From Polymyxa betae (lineage: Eukaryota; Endomyxa; Phytomyxea; Plasmodiophorida; Plasmodiophoridae), in the NCBI GenBank assembly GCA_003693705.1, contig RBZT01000125.1:248001-312000 (forward strand): a DNA stretch of 64,000 nt. The letters are read 5' to 3'. This document shows, piece after piece, positions 40,130-51,683 of the stretch (position 1 is its first letter; each line of letters opens with the position of its first letter). The position numbers were made by a program, and so were the translations under genes. The notes under the pieces are model-generated. The model had not been told where the DNA came from and searched no databases. It saw only the letters and a list, made by a program, of their open reading frames with translations.

Positions 40130-40832
40130 ATGCCCATCACGATGTCGCATGCCTCCCCAGCCGTCTCTCGAACCGTGGATCAGCTAACATCCGAATTCAA
40201 ACAAACCCAGCCAAAACTCGACACGATCAGTGTTGATGATCGACGCCATGACGTCGACTTGTCACAGCCTACGCCGAAGCGGCTGCGTATCGTTGTAGAC
40301 GATCAGACATTGCGGTTCTTGTTTGAACGTTATCGGGTTCACTATGCCGAATTTAGCAAAAGCAAGAACAAGGTAACGCAGTTGATTCCCAATAAAGTCT
40401 GGACGAAGGTACTAAAATTCTGCTTTCCATAGTGTTTATCTCCTTTAAACATTCGTTTAGATCTGGGATGATTATGTCAAATCCGTAAACGGCGATGTAC
40501 AGTATGAAGAAAAGACTTTGAAGCTCCGTCTTCGTGCTTATCTGATGAACGAGACGAAAGACGCCCATGGTGACGATGATCAAAGCACAACTAGCGAGGG
40601 CAGACCTTCCGAAGCCGACGACAAGCCAACAAAGCTATATCTTCAGACTATGACACAAACACTTGTAGACATTTGCAAAACAGTCAAGAAATGGAGTAGC
40701 GAGGCAGAAAAGTACTACAAAGAGGAAACCAAATATGCTCAAATTCGGAATCTGCAGATCCTTGCGCAGATGAAAATGATTTCGGAGGAGGAACTGCACT
40801 CTAGAACCAAAACTATCTTACTCTCTGAATAA
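40130..40832 (+). CDS. Unrecognised nuclear-looking protein, tandem paralogue B
   Basis: Two exons, 40130-40408 and 40461-40832, with a 52-nt intron; about 216 aa (ATG 40142 is an alternative start). Shared core with paralogue A: KRLRIVVDDQTLRFL, YRVHYAEFSKSKNKVTQL, IPNKVWTK, then WDDYVKS, linker and the helix AQIRNLQILAQMKMISEEEL. Overall identity is moderate, highest around the splice site. Neither gene contains a known catalytic motif. The pair probably arose by local duplication and belongs to a family that may be lineage-specific. Confidence 0.8.
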
Positions 40833-40935
40833 AATTTTATCATATATGCTTATAGCTAGAAACCAACCAGTCTGGACGGGAAAAATGTGGATAATTTCAC
40901 AAGATTTCTATTTCAAATTGTAAAGGCCATTTACA

Positions 40936-42093
40936 TTATCTGGATTCAATAATGACATCCGTGACATTGAATTTGATACAGGCGTCTCTTATTGCATCCG
41001 TAACCGCCTTCCGATCAGATTCCGAATCGATTTCGATAATGAAGCTGCCTGTTAGCTTCTCTGGGACATCGATCTGCCAGATCCGAGAATTCACAACGAA
41101 GACGACACCATCAAGGTCATTGATAGCAGCGAGTAAAGAGTCTAATGGAAAATCTAGTGGCGTGCCTTGTAGAAGGATGCGGCCGTTTTCTTTGATTAAC
41201 TTCACAGCAACTGCGACCATCACTGAGAAGATCATGCAACATCCAAGAATATTGATGAAAACAAATGTTCTATGAGAGACCAGTAATTGCATGACCGACG
41301 AAATAATCACGATTGAAGCAGTCGTCAGATCGGTGACAGCGTGCATCAAAGCGCCTACATTTACGTAGATCAGCCAGCAGCGGTTTCACAAAAGCAATCT
41401 TACGACCTTCTGTATTAGCATCGTCTTTCGAGCATTCTTTGTTTCCATGAGAATGACCATGAGAATGACCATGATCGTGGCCATGCCAGTGTAAGATTAA
41501 GACGATAGCGTTAAAACACAACTCAACGAAGCCGACTAGAATCGCCCAACTTGAGAGATCTTTGATGGCAGGATCGGGTTCGTTAACATCGAATAGCTGC
41601 CGAATATTCTCTAATGTGACAAACAGGATGCTTGTCGCAGTAAAACAACCGATGAAGAACCCGCCAAGGACAGTCAGGCGCCGAACTCCAAATGGCAGTA
41701 GCTTCTAGATACTATGATTCAGTATCCAGGACAATAACAATGACAACGACTTCTAACCTGATTCGAAATGCTCTGCCTAGATTTGACGTCGATGATCCAG
41801 GCGGTCAAATAACAAAGTGTATCAGTTAAGGAATGGATGCCTTCAGTAATTAATACAGGTAGATTGCCAATCGATCCAACCAGCAAAAGGAGCAACGAAA
41901 TGCAGCTGCTTCCTATAGTTAAACGAGCTAGAGTTCGACTCGGTAGAGTTTCTAATGGTTTTGCTGGATGGCAAGGCTCGCTCAGTGGAGAAAGCGGTAT
42001 CTTCTCATAATCTTCGATGTCGCTCATTTCTTGCTCCGTTTGGACGGTGATCGCAGCGGTCTGAAGAGCGACCTGACCGCCGAATACAGTCAT
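40936..42093 (-). CDS. Cation diffusion facilitator zinc transporter (ZnT family)
   Basis: Three or more exons with introns after SNQ (before LLPFGVRRLTVLGG) and a 50-nt one after EGR (before ALMHAVTDL). Start ATG 42093. CDF features: membrane helix with EGIHSLTDTL and a later helix with MHAVTDLTTA supply the HxxxD-type zinc sites; a His-rich cytosolic loop HWHGHDHGHSHGHSHG sits between helices 4 and 5; the C-terminal cytoplasmic domain runs GRILLQGTPLDFPLD to VTDVIIESR. Such proteins exchange zinc for protons and move it into the Golgi, vacuole or other compartments. The acidic N-terminus (SDIEDYEKIPLSP) is cytosolic. Confidence 0.9.
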
Positions 42094-42681
42094 AACCCGA
42101 GCCGATCAAAACTCGGTCTCATCAACAGGACAGAATTCTCATGATCGTCGTCAGTCGCTGTATCAGAAATAGATTGATTCGAACTTGAGACATCGTCAGA
42201 GACGATAGAAAGAGGCCTCCTGTACCGTTCAACCTTCTCGATTGTCTAAAGAGCAATGCGGCCTCCTCCTCCTACGATCAGATTCGATGGGAAATTCTCT
42301 GAATCTAACCCAAGGATGAATACTTTCAAAACCAAACGCGTCGCTTAGGCGTCGGTAGCGCCCGACTTGGGATTTAGTGACACCTTAGTCCTATGACATT
42401 GCCATTATAGGCGATACAAAAGGCGTGCAAAGACAAACGTTTTTTCTAGTCACTGCCATTTACACGTAGGCAAACTGAATAGGAAGTAAAAGAGAATCTG
42501 TCCAACCGGCAATCGAATCATCAGAAGTTGTCAGGAGAAAGTCGAAGAAGAGAAAATGCGAAGAACATTCCAGAGAGAGAATCCCCTTGTGTGTATAGAT
42601 GGACTTCATAGAGCACAGAGTACTGCTAGTATCGGGTACACTTTGTCACTCCCATCATCATCATTGTCAATCCCTTCCTTC
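42094..42681. other. Divergent intergenic region, zinc transporter/CacyBP
   Basis: 588 nt. A frame beginning at 42556 continues in phase into the CacyBP-like start, so part of this may be coding. No other element is identifiable. Confidence 0.4.
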
Positions 42682-43249
42682 ATGGTTCAAGAATCTCTGT
42701 CCGATAAGCCCGTCTCAGCCTTGCGTGATTCGGTCGCCCGCAAAGGCAATAACAGCTACGTAGGTGCCCGTCCTGATAGCATTCCTTTCGGCGGAATTGA
42801 CGCCCATTGCAGTATTACGCCTGGGATAAGCTCGATCTGTCCAAGCAAGACGAATACAAACCGAGATTAATTCGGACGGATGGTGCCGCTGTCGAGAAGC
42901 TCCCGGCTACTATTGATAAATATGCTTGGTCTGATGAAGGAAAAACAGTAAAGTAGCCATGTTCATGCTGATGTATTATCCATCACCGATAATGTTCTGT
43001 AGAGTTTATGTCGATCTGAAAGGAATCGGCCACCATCCACAGGAGAACGTCAAGTCGAACTTCGCTGAGCGATCATTGGTGGTAGACATCCTCGGATTCG
43101 ATGGCGTCGATTATCGCCTCGGCATCGTGAACTTAGATGGCGACGTCGTACCTGACAAATGCCAGACCCAGATCAAGCGTGATATGATCATTGTCGTACT
43201 GCACAAACATAATCCAGATCATAAATGGTTCAGTCTTAGTAAAAAATAA
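42682..43249 (+). CDS. CACYBP: CacyBP/SIP-like CS-domain protein
   Basis: Three exons, 42682-42759, 42813-42952, 43003-43249, with introns of 53 and 50 nt; 154 aa in perfect phase. Motifs: NSYYYAWDKLD corresponds to the YYYAHW region formed across the first intron, then KYAWSDEGKTVKVYVDLKGI and NVKSNFAERSL of the CS domain, and LHKHNPDHKWFSLS. CacyBP/SIP bridges Siah1 and Skp1 in beta-catenin ubiquitination in animals and has a p23-like CS fold. The C-terminal SGS domain of animal proteins is missing: the protein ends at LSKK. An in-frame upstream extension to 42556 is possible. Confidence 0.87.
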
Positions 43250-43770
43250 TTGGCTATGCTGGGCTTCTGTCAACGAACGCCTTGGTCGTCAGTTTAATGT
43301 CGGTTAATCGACGAGTTCTCGGAATGAAAGCAACTTTCGTAAATAGCAGCTGTGTGTAAAGTTAAAGCCGCGCTTTATAAAAACTCGGTTGAAAATCGAC
43401 TGGATTTCTTTCACGACACTATTACGGGTGTGCTCTCAAAGATGAACGTTGTCTGACATTATTACTGATCAAAAGTTCTTTCTCTGCCGACAAGAAATCG
43501 GACCTAAAAATCCAGAATCAACGACATACTGCGGCCGGATTCTAGGTATAGGCCGGCTATCAGATACCCTTAATCAGCGACCGCCTTCCCCGGAATGATC
43601 AATTATCAACATTCTGCTGACGAATCGAGACAAGAAATCAGACAAAACCAGGGAGAGGTTTATATGAGACAGCACTAATAGGTGTGTAGGGACGAGGTAC
43701 ATGGCACGGACTGCGTGACGGTCTTGGGATTAGTCAGATCTCGGGTTCAGTTTCTCCCTCCTTGTATATC
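43250..43770. other. Intergenic region, no gene seen
   Basis: About 520 nt between CacyBP and RPL39 on the same strand. It should hold the RPL39 promoter; no coding or RNA-gene structure is recognised. Confidence 0.5.
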
Positions 43771-44044
43771 ATGGTGAGTTGCCTAGTCGTTGTCGTCATC
43801 CCAGCAATGCTGATCTCATCGTTATGAATAGCCATCGCACAAGACGTTCCGTACCAAGGTGAAGCTGGCCAAGAAGGCCCGTCAGAACCGCCCTCTTCCT
43901 CAATGGATCCGTATGCGTACCGACAACTCCATCCGGTACGTTCGTTTGTTCATTGATGCTGGTCGTACTAGCCGCCCCTAACGTGTTCGTCTCAGATACA
44001 ACGCCAAGCGTCGTAACTGGCGTAGAACCAAACTTAACCTGTAA
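43771..44044 (+). CDS. RPL39: 60S ribosomal protein L39 (eL39)
   Basis: Three exons: the ATG alone (43771-43773), 43832-43935 and 43996-44044. Introns are 58 nt (starting GTGAGT directly after ATG) and 60 nt (with a CTAAC branch-like sequence). The product is 51 aa and begins [20 protein letters not shown], with QWIRMRT and [12 protein letters not shown], the universal eL39 sequence. eL39 lines the peptide exit tunnel. A start codon interrupted straight away by an intron is common in ribosomal protein genes and may aid coordinated expression. Confidence 0.97.
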
Positions 44045-44180
44045 TCGGATCGAGCCGTGATGGTGCCCGAATAAACCCTCCTGTTTTCTAACGATGTTGT
44101 ATCGACATGTTATGTAATGCTCTATGAAGCTGTGATTGTAGATCATCTGCTCGTTGAGTCTCTATCACAATCATTATATA

Positions 44181-44203
44181 CCTGGACGATATAAGCGTCC
44201 AGG
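44181..44203. terminator. Perfect 8-bp inverted repeat after RPL39
   Basis: CCTGGACG, a 7-nt loop, then CGTCCAGG. It lies 137 nt after the RPL39 stop and ends one base before the stop codon of the next gene (minus strand). It may form an RNA hairpin in either transcript; a role in 3' end formation is a guess. Confidence 0.4.
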
Positions 44204-44558
44204 TCACTTCATACCTTCAGCTCGTCGTGATCGTTCTTGGTCCAGCTGCGCCTTCAATCTAGGTTGAGAGTCAGTTTCGGTCGTATGTGAGATAGCGGTA
44301 TATGGTCGTACTTGTCAATATCATTGGTGAACTTGGTCTCCATAACGGCCTGATGCTCTTGATTCTGTTTCAATGCACGATGGAATTCGCATTTAACTAT
44401 GAAAGCGGAATGGGTTATATAGTGTTGATATCAAGTAGATATAATACAGACCTGATTGTAATGGTTTCATAGTTGTATATTGTGTATAAGTATTAGATAG
44501 ATCTGATATCAATAGATGTGGTGTTGTACATCCACATTCATCACATTGCAATACAACC
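44204..44558 (-). CDS. Unrecognised small Cys-rich protein, 5' end unresolved
   Basis: At least two exons, with an intron of about 55 nt ending near 44397. The first visible exon carries LQCDECGCTTPHLLISD, a Cys cluster that could bind zinc, then TTMKPLQS; the second has KCEFHRALKQNQEHQAV and ends with TGA at 44204-44206 after SRRAEGMK, probably through a further short intron. The start codon was not found. I recognise no family. Confidence 0.4.
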
Positions 44559-44697
44559 TAAATCCACATAATCGGTGATCAATCGTCTCGGGGAAACCAA
44601 ACTCTATTAGAACTGTTCAAGAATTATTCCAAATAACAACCATGATCTGACCGTGGCGTTATCGTCTGCTGGTTCAGTGTCGACCTCGCCCTCGTCA

Positions 44698-45363
44698 TCA
44701 TCTATCATTAGCGAGCTGGCTCCTAGTTCGACCCCAAACCTGATGCCCAGCTGACGCCAACGCTTTCCGCAGCAGGACATTCTCTTCGGTCAAGATCCTG
44801 TTCGCCAATACCAACGACGACCGCCGGGCGTCACGTTCATGATCCGTCGCCGGCGTTGTCGCATCCGTCGTGTGTATCCGAGGCGTGCACGACCCTAATC
44901 TGGACGCCATCGTCGGAGATAGATGGCGGGCCTCGAATCGCGCTCGTTCATGGACGTCGCATCGGCGTCGATCATGATGTCGGTCGGTGTCGCTGGCCAG
45001 TACCATGATCGGGTCCTGGCGGCGGGCCGGTACGGGCGGCGACCGCGGTTGCTGCTGCTGGGCGCCGCGCAGACGCAGACGCAGGGCGTTGGCCGCTGCA
45101 CAGACCGACGCCAGGCGCCGTTCGAGGCGCGATTGCTGGCGACGATGCGTGACGATCAGACGACGGTCGTACTGGCGCTGGGCCAGCAGCGCCTGGATCT
45201 CGGACTTGGCCTGGGACAGGGACAACTCCAGGCGATCGGTCTGCTGCTGGAGCTGGTCGTACCGCTCCCGACCCACCGCGTCTGTGATGACATCGGTCGC
45301 GTCCAGGTCGAACTGGCTCAGGTCGACGTCGAATCGGCCCCAATGCGGGGCGTCGTCGTCCAT
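44698..45363 (-). CDS. Unrecognised coiled-coil protein
   Basis: From ATG 45363 (MDDDAPHWGRFDVDL), 221 aa. Residues 30-115 form a coiled coil (RYDQLQQQTDRLELSLSQAK and following), then a basic, Gln/Pro-rich section, and a final helix LANRILTEENVLLRKALA. GC content of the central part is much higher than its flanks. The open frame continues upstream to 45468. No family is recognised. Confidence 0.6.
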   Translation of the reverse strand: MDDDAPHWGRFDVDLSQFDLDATDVITDAVGRERYDQLQQQTDRLELSLSQAKSEIQALLAQRQYDRRLIVTHRRQQSRLERRLASVCAAANALRLRLRGAQQQQPRSPPVPARRQDPIMVLASDTDRHHDRRRCDVHERARFEARHLSPTMASRLGSCTPRIHTTDATTPATDHERDARRSSLVLANRILTEENVLLRKALASAGHQVWGRTRSQLANDR

Positions 45364-45930
45364 CTGGTGGACCTCGGGAGGTCCAGTACGGCTGCGATCC
45401 TGAAACTGAGAGAAGATCCCGATCCGGTTACTTGATGATTGGACCCTGCATGTTATGGTCAATGTCACCTAACTACAGGTAGACAGAATCCAATCTGTCA
45501 CAATCCTGTCTGTCACATGTTCATGAAACTCTATGACAGTGCCCGCCCCAATCATACAGCAATTCTCTTCAATAAATGACTGAAATCGAGGAAATACATC
45601 AATATTGATTATATCTAGTTTGTGGGAAGTTTCTCGTCATGTCCGACAGATGACGAAGTCTGGATCTCTTTATCTGTGCTCATGCTTGTCGTAATACTTG
45701 ATCATGTATTGTTAACAATGATTCCAATTATGAATATATCCCGCTTATGAATTCTTCAGAGACGCAATGACGATTGAGAAGGCCATTCTACCCTGTATGT
45801 TTACTAAATCATAGAACTACCCCAATAATAACCTTGACTGTACATGTAATGTTACATGTTGTGTATCATGAGTGTATCATTGAGCGCTATATAATCTTGT
45901 ATAGTGATAGAGATCTATATTTAATATCAA
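45364..45930. other. AT-rich divergent intergenic region
   Basis: About 570 nt between the coiled-coil gene and AADAT. No coding signal; strongly AT-rich from 45700 on. Confidence 0.5.
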
Positions 45931-47680
<1,750 letters not shown>

Positions 47681-47788
47681 GTCGACATCCGTGGTCGTAC
47701 AGGCCGCCGGTCGCTCGTTTCGCAACTCCGTCAATAAACCCTTTCATTGAATTGCAGCACACTTGAGATCATAATAGTACAGCATCTG

Positions 47789-47804
47789 AAACCCTAAACC
47801 CTAC
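47789..47804. repeat. Second interstitial telomere-like tract
   Basis: AAACCCTAAACCCTAC, two CCCTAAA-like words, 109 nt after the AADAT stop in intergenic sequence. It matches the tract at 25795-25811. Confidence 0.55.
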
Positions 47805-47861
47805 CTCATGACCCTGTGACTATTATACGACCACGACCCGTCATATATTATAACATCTCCA

Positions 47862-48170
47862 ATGATGATATCAGATGTATTACAGAGTCTCTCATTAACA
47901 ACCTCATCTGATAGAAAGCTTACGAGCCAGTTCCTATCAATACCAACATGTACTAATACAACAATCATAGATCATGATCTACATGCAATCAAGGATGAAG
48001 GATCTCTAACAAAGATCGCCTGTAATCATGGATGGAATACCATACTCAATGGTAACGACAATCTTCTACAATTGCAGAGCAAGTACGACGACGCTATCGG
48101 TGAAAGCGGCGCCATTGAACCGAAACGTGAGAACGGCGTCGATCTCGACCTAATCTATAAATTTTATTAA
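47862..48170 (+). CDS. Small hypothetical protein, 102 aa
   Basis: Single open frame from ATG 47862, MMISDVLQSLSLTTSSD to DLDLIYKFY. Low complexity of motif; no family. Its TAA (48168-48170) overlaps the stop of the convergent RRP43 gene by two bases. Unbroken length in this AT-rich stretch gives modest support. Confidence 0.45.
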   Translation: MMISDVLQSLSLTTSSDRKLTSQFLSIPTCTNTTIIDHDLHAIKDEGSLTKIACNHGWNTILNGNDNLLQLQSKYDDAIGESGAIEPKRENGVDLDLIYKFY

Positions 48171-49088
48171 TGACATTGTCGACGTCGAGATACAGCCTTT
48201 GACAGTGATCTGTTCAGTGTCTGGCAGCGGGCCAGTGCGACCTGGATGGCGTCGGACAGAATCGATTCCGGGATTGGTGCCCCTCCAGGTTTATGAACAG
48301 ATACGAGTTCATCATGTTCATTACATACAATAGTGATGAGACCAGATCCCAGACGTTCTTCATCGGCATTCGGATCGGCGATTAAATGTCCATCGATCTG
48401 TGTTAGCGATAGCGATAGCGTCCTTGGACCGATCTGGAGTGCGGCGAACTCGTCGTTCTGGACGCGAAGATCCCCTTTCAATACCGACCCGGATTCATCC
48501 CTCTAACAGAACAATCAATGAAGATGAGACGACGACGAGGTCGTGACGAACCTGAATGATAGGACGAGGAAGACGAAGATCTGCTAAAGCTCCATTAACA
48601 GCTAATAATGCAGCATCCATTGGATTTCCATCATAATTAAGAAATACGAGATCTACATACAGAACCCAGACATGGGTACCGGACTCAATACACAGGTCGT
48701 ACAGGTCCACGACACCGCCACGCTCCAAGAATCGGGAGACGGCGCCGGCCACGCTCAATGACAGCTGGTTGGGTTTGCCGAGCGCGAACGACGTGGAACA
48801 GAGCGGGCTGAGGTTGACGGCGACGTCGACGAAGCCGCGGTCGGGGGCGTCGAAGGCGGGCGTCGTGATCTCGGCCTGAACGGCGCAGAGGACGGTCGTG
48901 TCGCCCATCTTCACCGAACACGATCCATCGACGCAGGAGATGGCGCCCAACGTCGTACTGGTCTTGCGGCAGGACAGGAGCGGGCGACCATCAGGCCGGA
49001 TCCCTTCGGCCAGAAATCGACCGTGAAAATCCCTCGGGTTGATCACACGGAACGCCTGCAGGTCGGCCGTCGACATCGCCGACGCCAT
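48167..49088 (-). CDS. EXOSC8: Exosome core subunit RRP43/EXOSC8
   Basis: Two exons with an intron near 48503-48553. Start ATG 49088. RNase PH-fold blocks: FLAEGIRPDGRPLLSCRKT, GSCSVKMGDTTVLCAVQAEI, APDRGFVDVAVNLSPLCS, DLCIESGTHVWVLYVDLV, NYDGNPMDAALLAVNGALA, then GSGLITIVCNEHDELVSVHK and PGGAPIPES. This is the RRP43 type of inactive RNase PH subunit in the nine-subunit exosome ring, which processes and degrades RNA. The phosphate-binding arginine signature of active RNase PH enzymes is not apparent, as expected. The stop at 48167-48169 touches the convergent ORF. Central exon is strongly GC-rich. Confidence 0.9.
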
Positions 49089-49207
49089 CGACAATCGACA
49101 CGCAGTAAAACAATTTGCAGTTTTTTTTCGAAATTTTTTTTATAAAAATTCTGATAAAGTCGCGGGATTATTTGAAAGTTTTTTCTCTCGAGATGGGATT
49201 GGGCGTC
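49089..49207. promoter_or_regulatory. 119-nt bidirectional promoter, RRP43/NDUFAF7
   Basis: The whole space between divergent ATGs at 49088 and 49208. It is a T/A-rich island between GC-rich coding ends, with two T-runs and a TTTCGAAA palindrome at 49126-49133. Both flanking products serve housekeeping roles, so a shared promoter is plausible. Confidence 0.6.
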
Positions 49208-50803
49208 ATGAAGCGGGCGTGGCGATGCTGGACGACGATGCCGATGGCGACCTGGCACAGGCCCCGATTTCTTTCGGATCGTGTCGAGATCGATCGCGGT
49301 CGCCTGTTTGAGCAGGTCCCAGGTCGGCCCGATCGTTGATCTCAACATCATCTGGACGAACTGTTTTGCTCTACAGAATATGAAGGACAGTTTACCACAC
49401 CTTTACAGCAAGAAATTCATCGAACTCTATCTGTACGTTGAAGGAAAATTCAATTTGACGAATATGATGTCTATTCTGCCATTTAATCATGAACAGATAT
49501 TCGGTCCAATATCGATCGCTAATTACATGAAACGAGCTCTTCTACACCCGTCTATGGGATATTATACCAATAAGGACGCATTCGGCAGCAAAGGGGATTT
49601 CACAACATCGCCGGAAATCAGCCAGCTGTTCGGCGAGGTCTATCCGATTGATTGGCAGATGCTGTTGTCCTGATTTATCGTAGATGATTGGAGTCTGGAT
49701 GAAGACCGCCTTTGAAGCTTTAGGACGTGGAGATCGTTTATCTCTGGTTGAACTTGGACCAGGTCGTGGTACGATGATGTCTGATATTGTTCGGGTATGA
49801 TATTGCTCATTGTATTGATTATGATGTCATTGATGTTGTTAGACAATGATGAAATTAGGAGTGAAAGCTGATATACATCTGATTGAGCAGAGTCCTCTAT
49901 TAAGGCAGATACAAGCTAAAGCTCTGGATGGATTTATTCGTGATCATGATCTTCGTGTTCATTGGCATCATCATCTATCATCGTTCGAACCTCAACCCAA
50001 CGTACATTGTTTCTTTTTAGCGTTTTTTTCTAAACCTTTTATTTACACTTTTTTGAATCTTTTAGCAATATTGTCGTGTCGATTTTTGTTCCACCGATGA
50101 TTGAAGAGTTTTATGACAGGAAACGATCCTATTCGTGGCTCAAGAGTTCCTGGACGCCCTTCCCATCCATCAATTTCAATATACGGATCAGGGATGGCGA
50201 GAGCGTCTCGTGGCCGCCAACCAGCGCCCAGGCGCCTCCCACCCGCTCCAGGTCGTGCTGGCTCCGCAACCAACCCCGGCCTGCCAGCTGATCGAGCGAG
50301 CACCGCAACGCCCGACGTCGCCGCGCGTCGGTGACGTGCTGGAGATCTCTCCGGAATCGGTGGCGATCGTGGATCGGATCTGCGCTCGTCTGGCGACGAA
50401 TCGTGGCGCTGCCCTGATCATTGATTACGGCAGCGATCAGCCGGATGGTAATACACTTCGTGGTGTTGATCGGCATCAGTTCGTGCCGTTCTTGGAACGA
50501 CCTGGACGTGTTGATGTCACAGCTGATGTGGATTTTGGGTCGTTACGTGAAGCTGTTGAATGTTGGAGAGAAAGCGGTATCAGGGCGACAGCTACGGTTG
50601 AACAAGGAAGGTTCTTAACATCCCTGGGGATTATGGAAAGAGTTGAACGTCTTGTTGATCAATGTGAATCTGAAACAGATCAAGATATAATTATTGCTGG
50701 ATATGAGAGATTAGTAGATCCAGAACAGATGGGTGCTGTATATAAATGTATGGCAATTGTATCTGAGGATACATATGATCAGATACCAGGATTAAGTTCA
50801 TGA
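49208..50803 (+). CDS. NDUFAF7: NDUFAF7-like arginine methyltransferase, complex I assembly factor
   Basis: Start ATG 49208 gives an Arg/Trp-rich leader MKRAWRCWTTMPMATWHR with no acidic residues, consistent with a mitochondrial presequence; intron 1 (about 61 nt, ends CTACAG before 49377) keeps phase. Family blocks (COG1565/MidA): FGPISIANYMKRALLHPS, KGDFTTSPEISQLFGE, LVELGPGRGTMMSDI (SAM loop), HLIEQSPLLRQIQ, VAQEFLDALPIHQF, QVVLAPQPTPA, ALIIDYGSDQPDGNTLRG, and VDVTADVDFGSLRE. NDUFAF7 dimethylates Arg85 of NDUFS2 for complex I assembly. The middle intron (about 50007-50111) is unusually T-rich. The exon from 50130 to 50420 is GC-rich. Confidence 0.92.
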
Positions 50804-50817
50804 GCCAGTATTCCAGT

Positions 50818-51234
50818 TCAATACCACAACATCCCCGGACGACAAACCAACTCCTCGCCCTTCTCCAAGCAGTTCGATATTCGGCCTGCAATAAATTTCG
50901 TGTTGTGATCTCGAGGATCACCTGACATGTTGATAATCGCAATGACAAAAGGAAACTGTCTCAGAGCTCGGAACCTCTGTCGTGCCTTGAGTTGTAACTT
51001 ATGAGTTAAAACCGCTCTCAACAAGCAGCAGACAAGTCGGTGACATTCTGCATCCGCCTCCCGGATGGCCTACTAGCTTGATCGGCATCATCGTCGAAGG
51101 CTTGAAACAGGAGAGGCTAGAATAAAGCCTGGTTTTATAAAGTTCAATGCGATCAGATACAGAAACCAGCTCGCATCTGTCTCCATCGCGTGGATGCCTT
51201 TGTCTGTCAATGCCGCTGAAACAAGACTCATCAT
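50818..51234 (-). CDS. Unrecognised small multi-exon gene
   Basis: From ATG 51234 (MMSLVSAALTDKGIHAME), a roughly 50-nt intron leads to a Cys-rich exon (KLVGHPGGGCRMSPTCLL) and a further one to FPFVIAIINMSGDPRDHN, ending ELVCRPGMLWY. Splice sites are plausible but not unique. No family recognised. Confidence 0.35.
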
Positions 51235-51683
51235 TCTATAAGCTCGCGTCGGTTTATGCATGAACTGGATTGCGGGTCTGGACCCAGAACATATTCGGCG
51301 GATCCCAAAGGGCGAGAACTTGCAACACGAGGCACGATACTGCCATCTTAGCAGCGCTTTTATAAAGCGCAGCTTAGGCCCAGGTCGCTATATGGCATCT
51401 CGTATCAACTTTATGCCAACGGCGAAATGGCCCGGACAAGCCTTTTCAAAGCGGAACAAAACTTACTGTATTTCGACAGTGAACTCCTCAATAACCTATT
51501 CAATGATCGGGTAATTGTAGGGTGGAATGAAGGGCGAACTCTACAAATGAAAACGCTCATCAACTTTCTTAGCGAAACAATCTATTAAATATATCGTTTG
51601 GTACTAACATCACAATGATCCTTAAAGAAGACATTGATCTTCACGAATGGTCGATAAAGGCTCTGCAGACAGCTATTTACTAA

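Noticed and set aside
44923-45435. Plus-strand 170-codon open frame opposite the coiled-coil gene.
   Set aside because: GC-rich antisense sequence leaves frames open; the minus strand has a clear heptad pattern, the plus strand does not.
49043-49351. Minus-strand frame overlapping the RRP43 and NDUFAF7 starts.
   Set aside because: It runs through the T-rich bidirectional promoter and overlaps the mitochondrial leader of NDUFAF7; a composition artefact.
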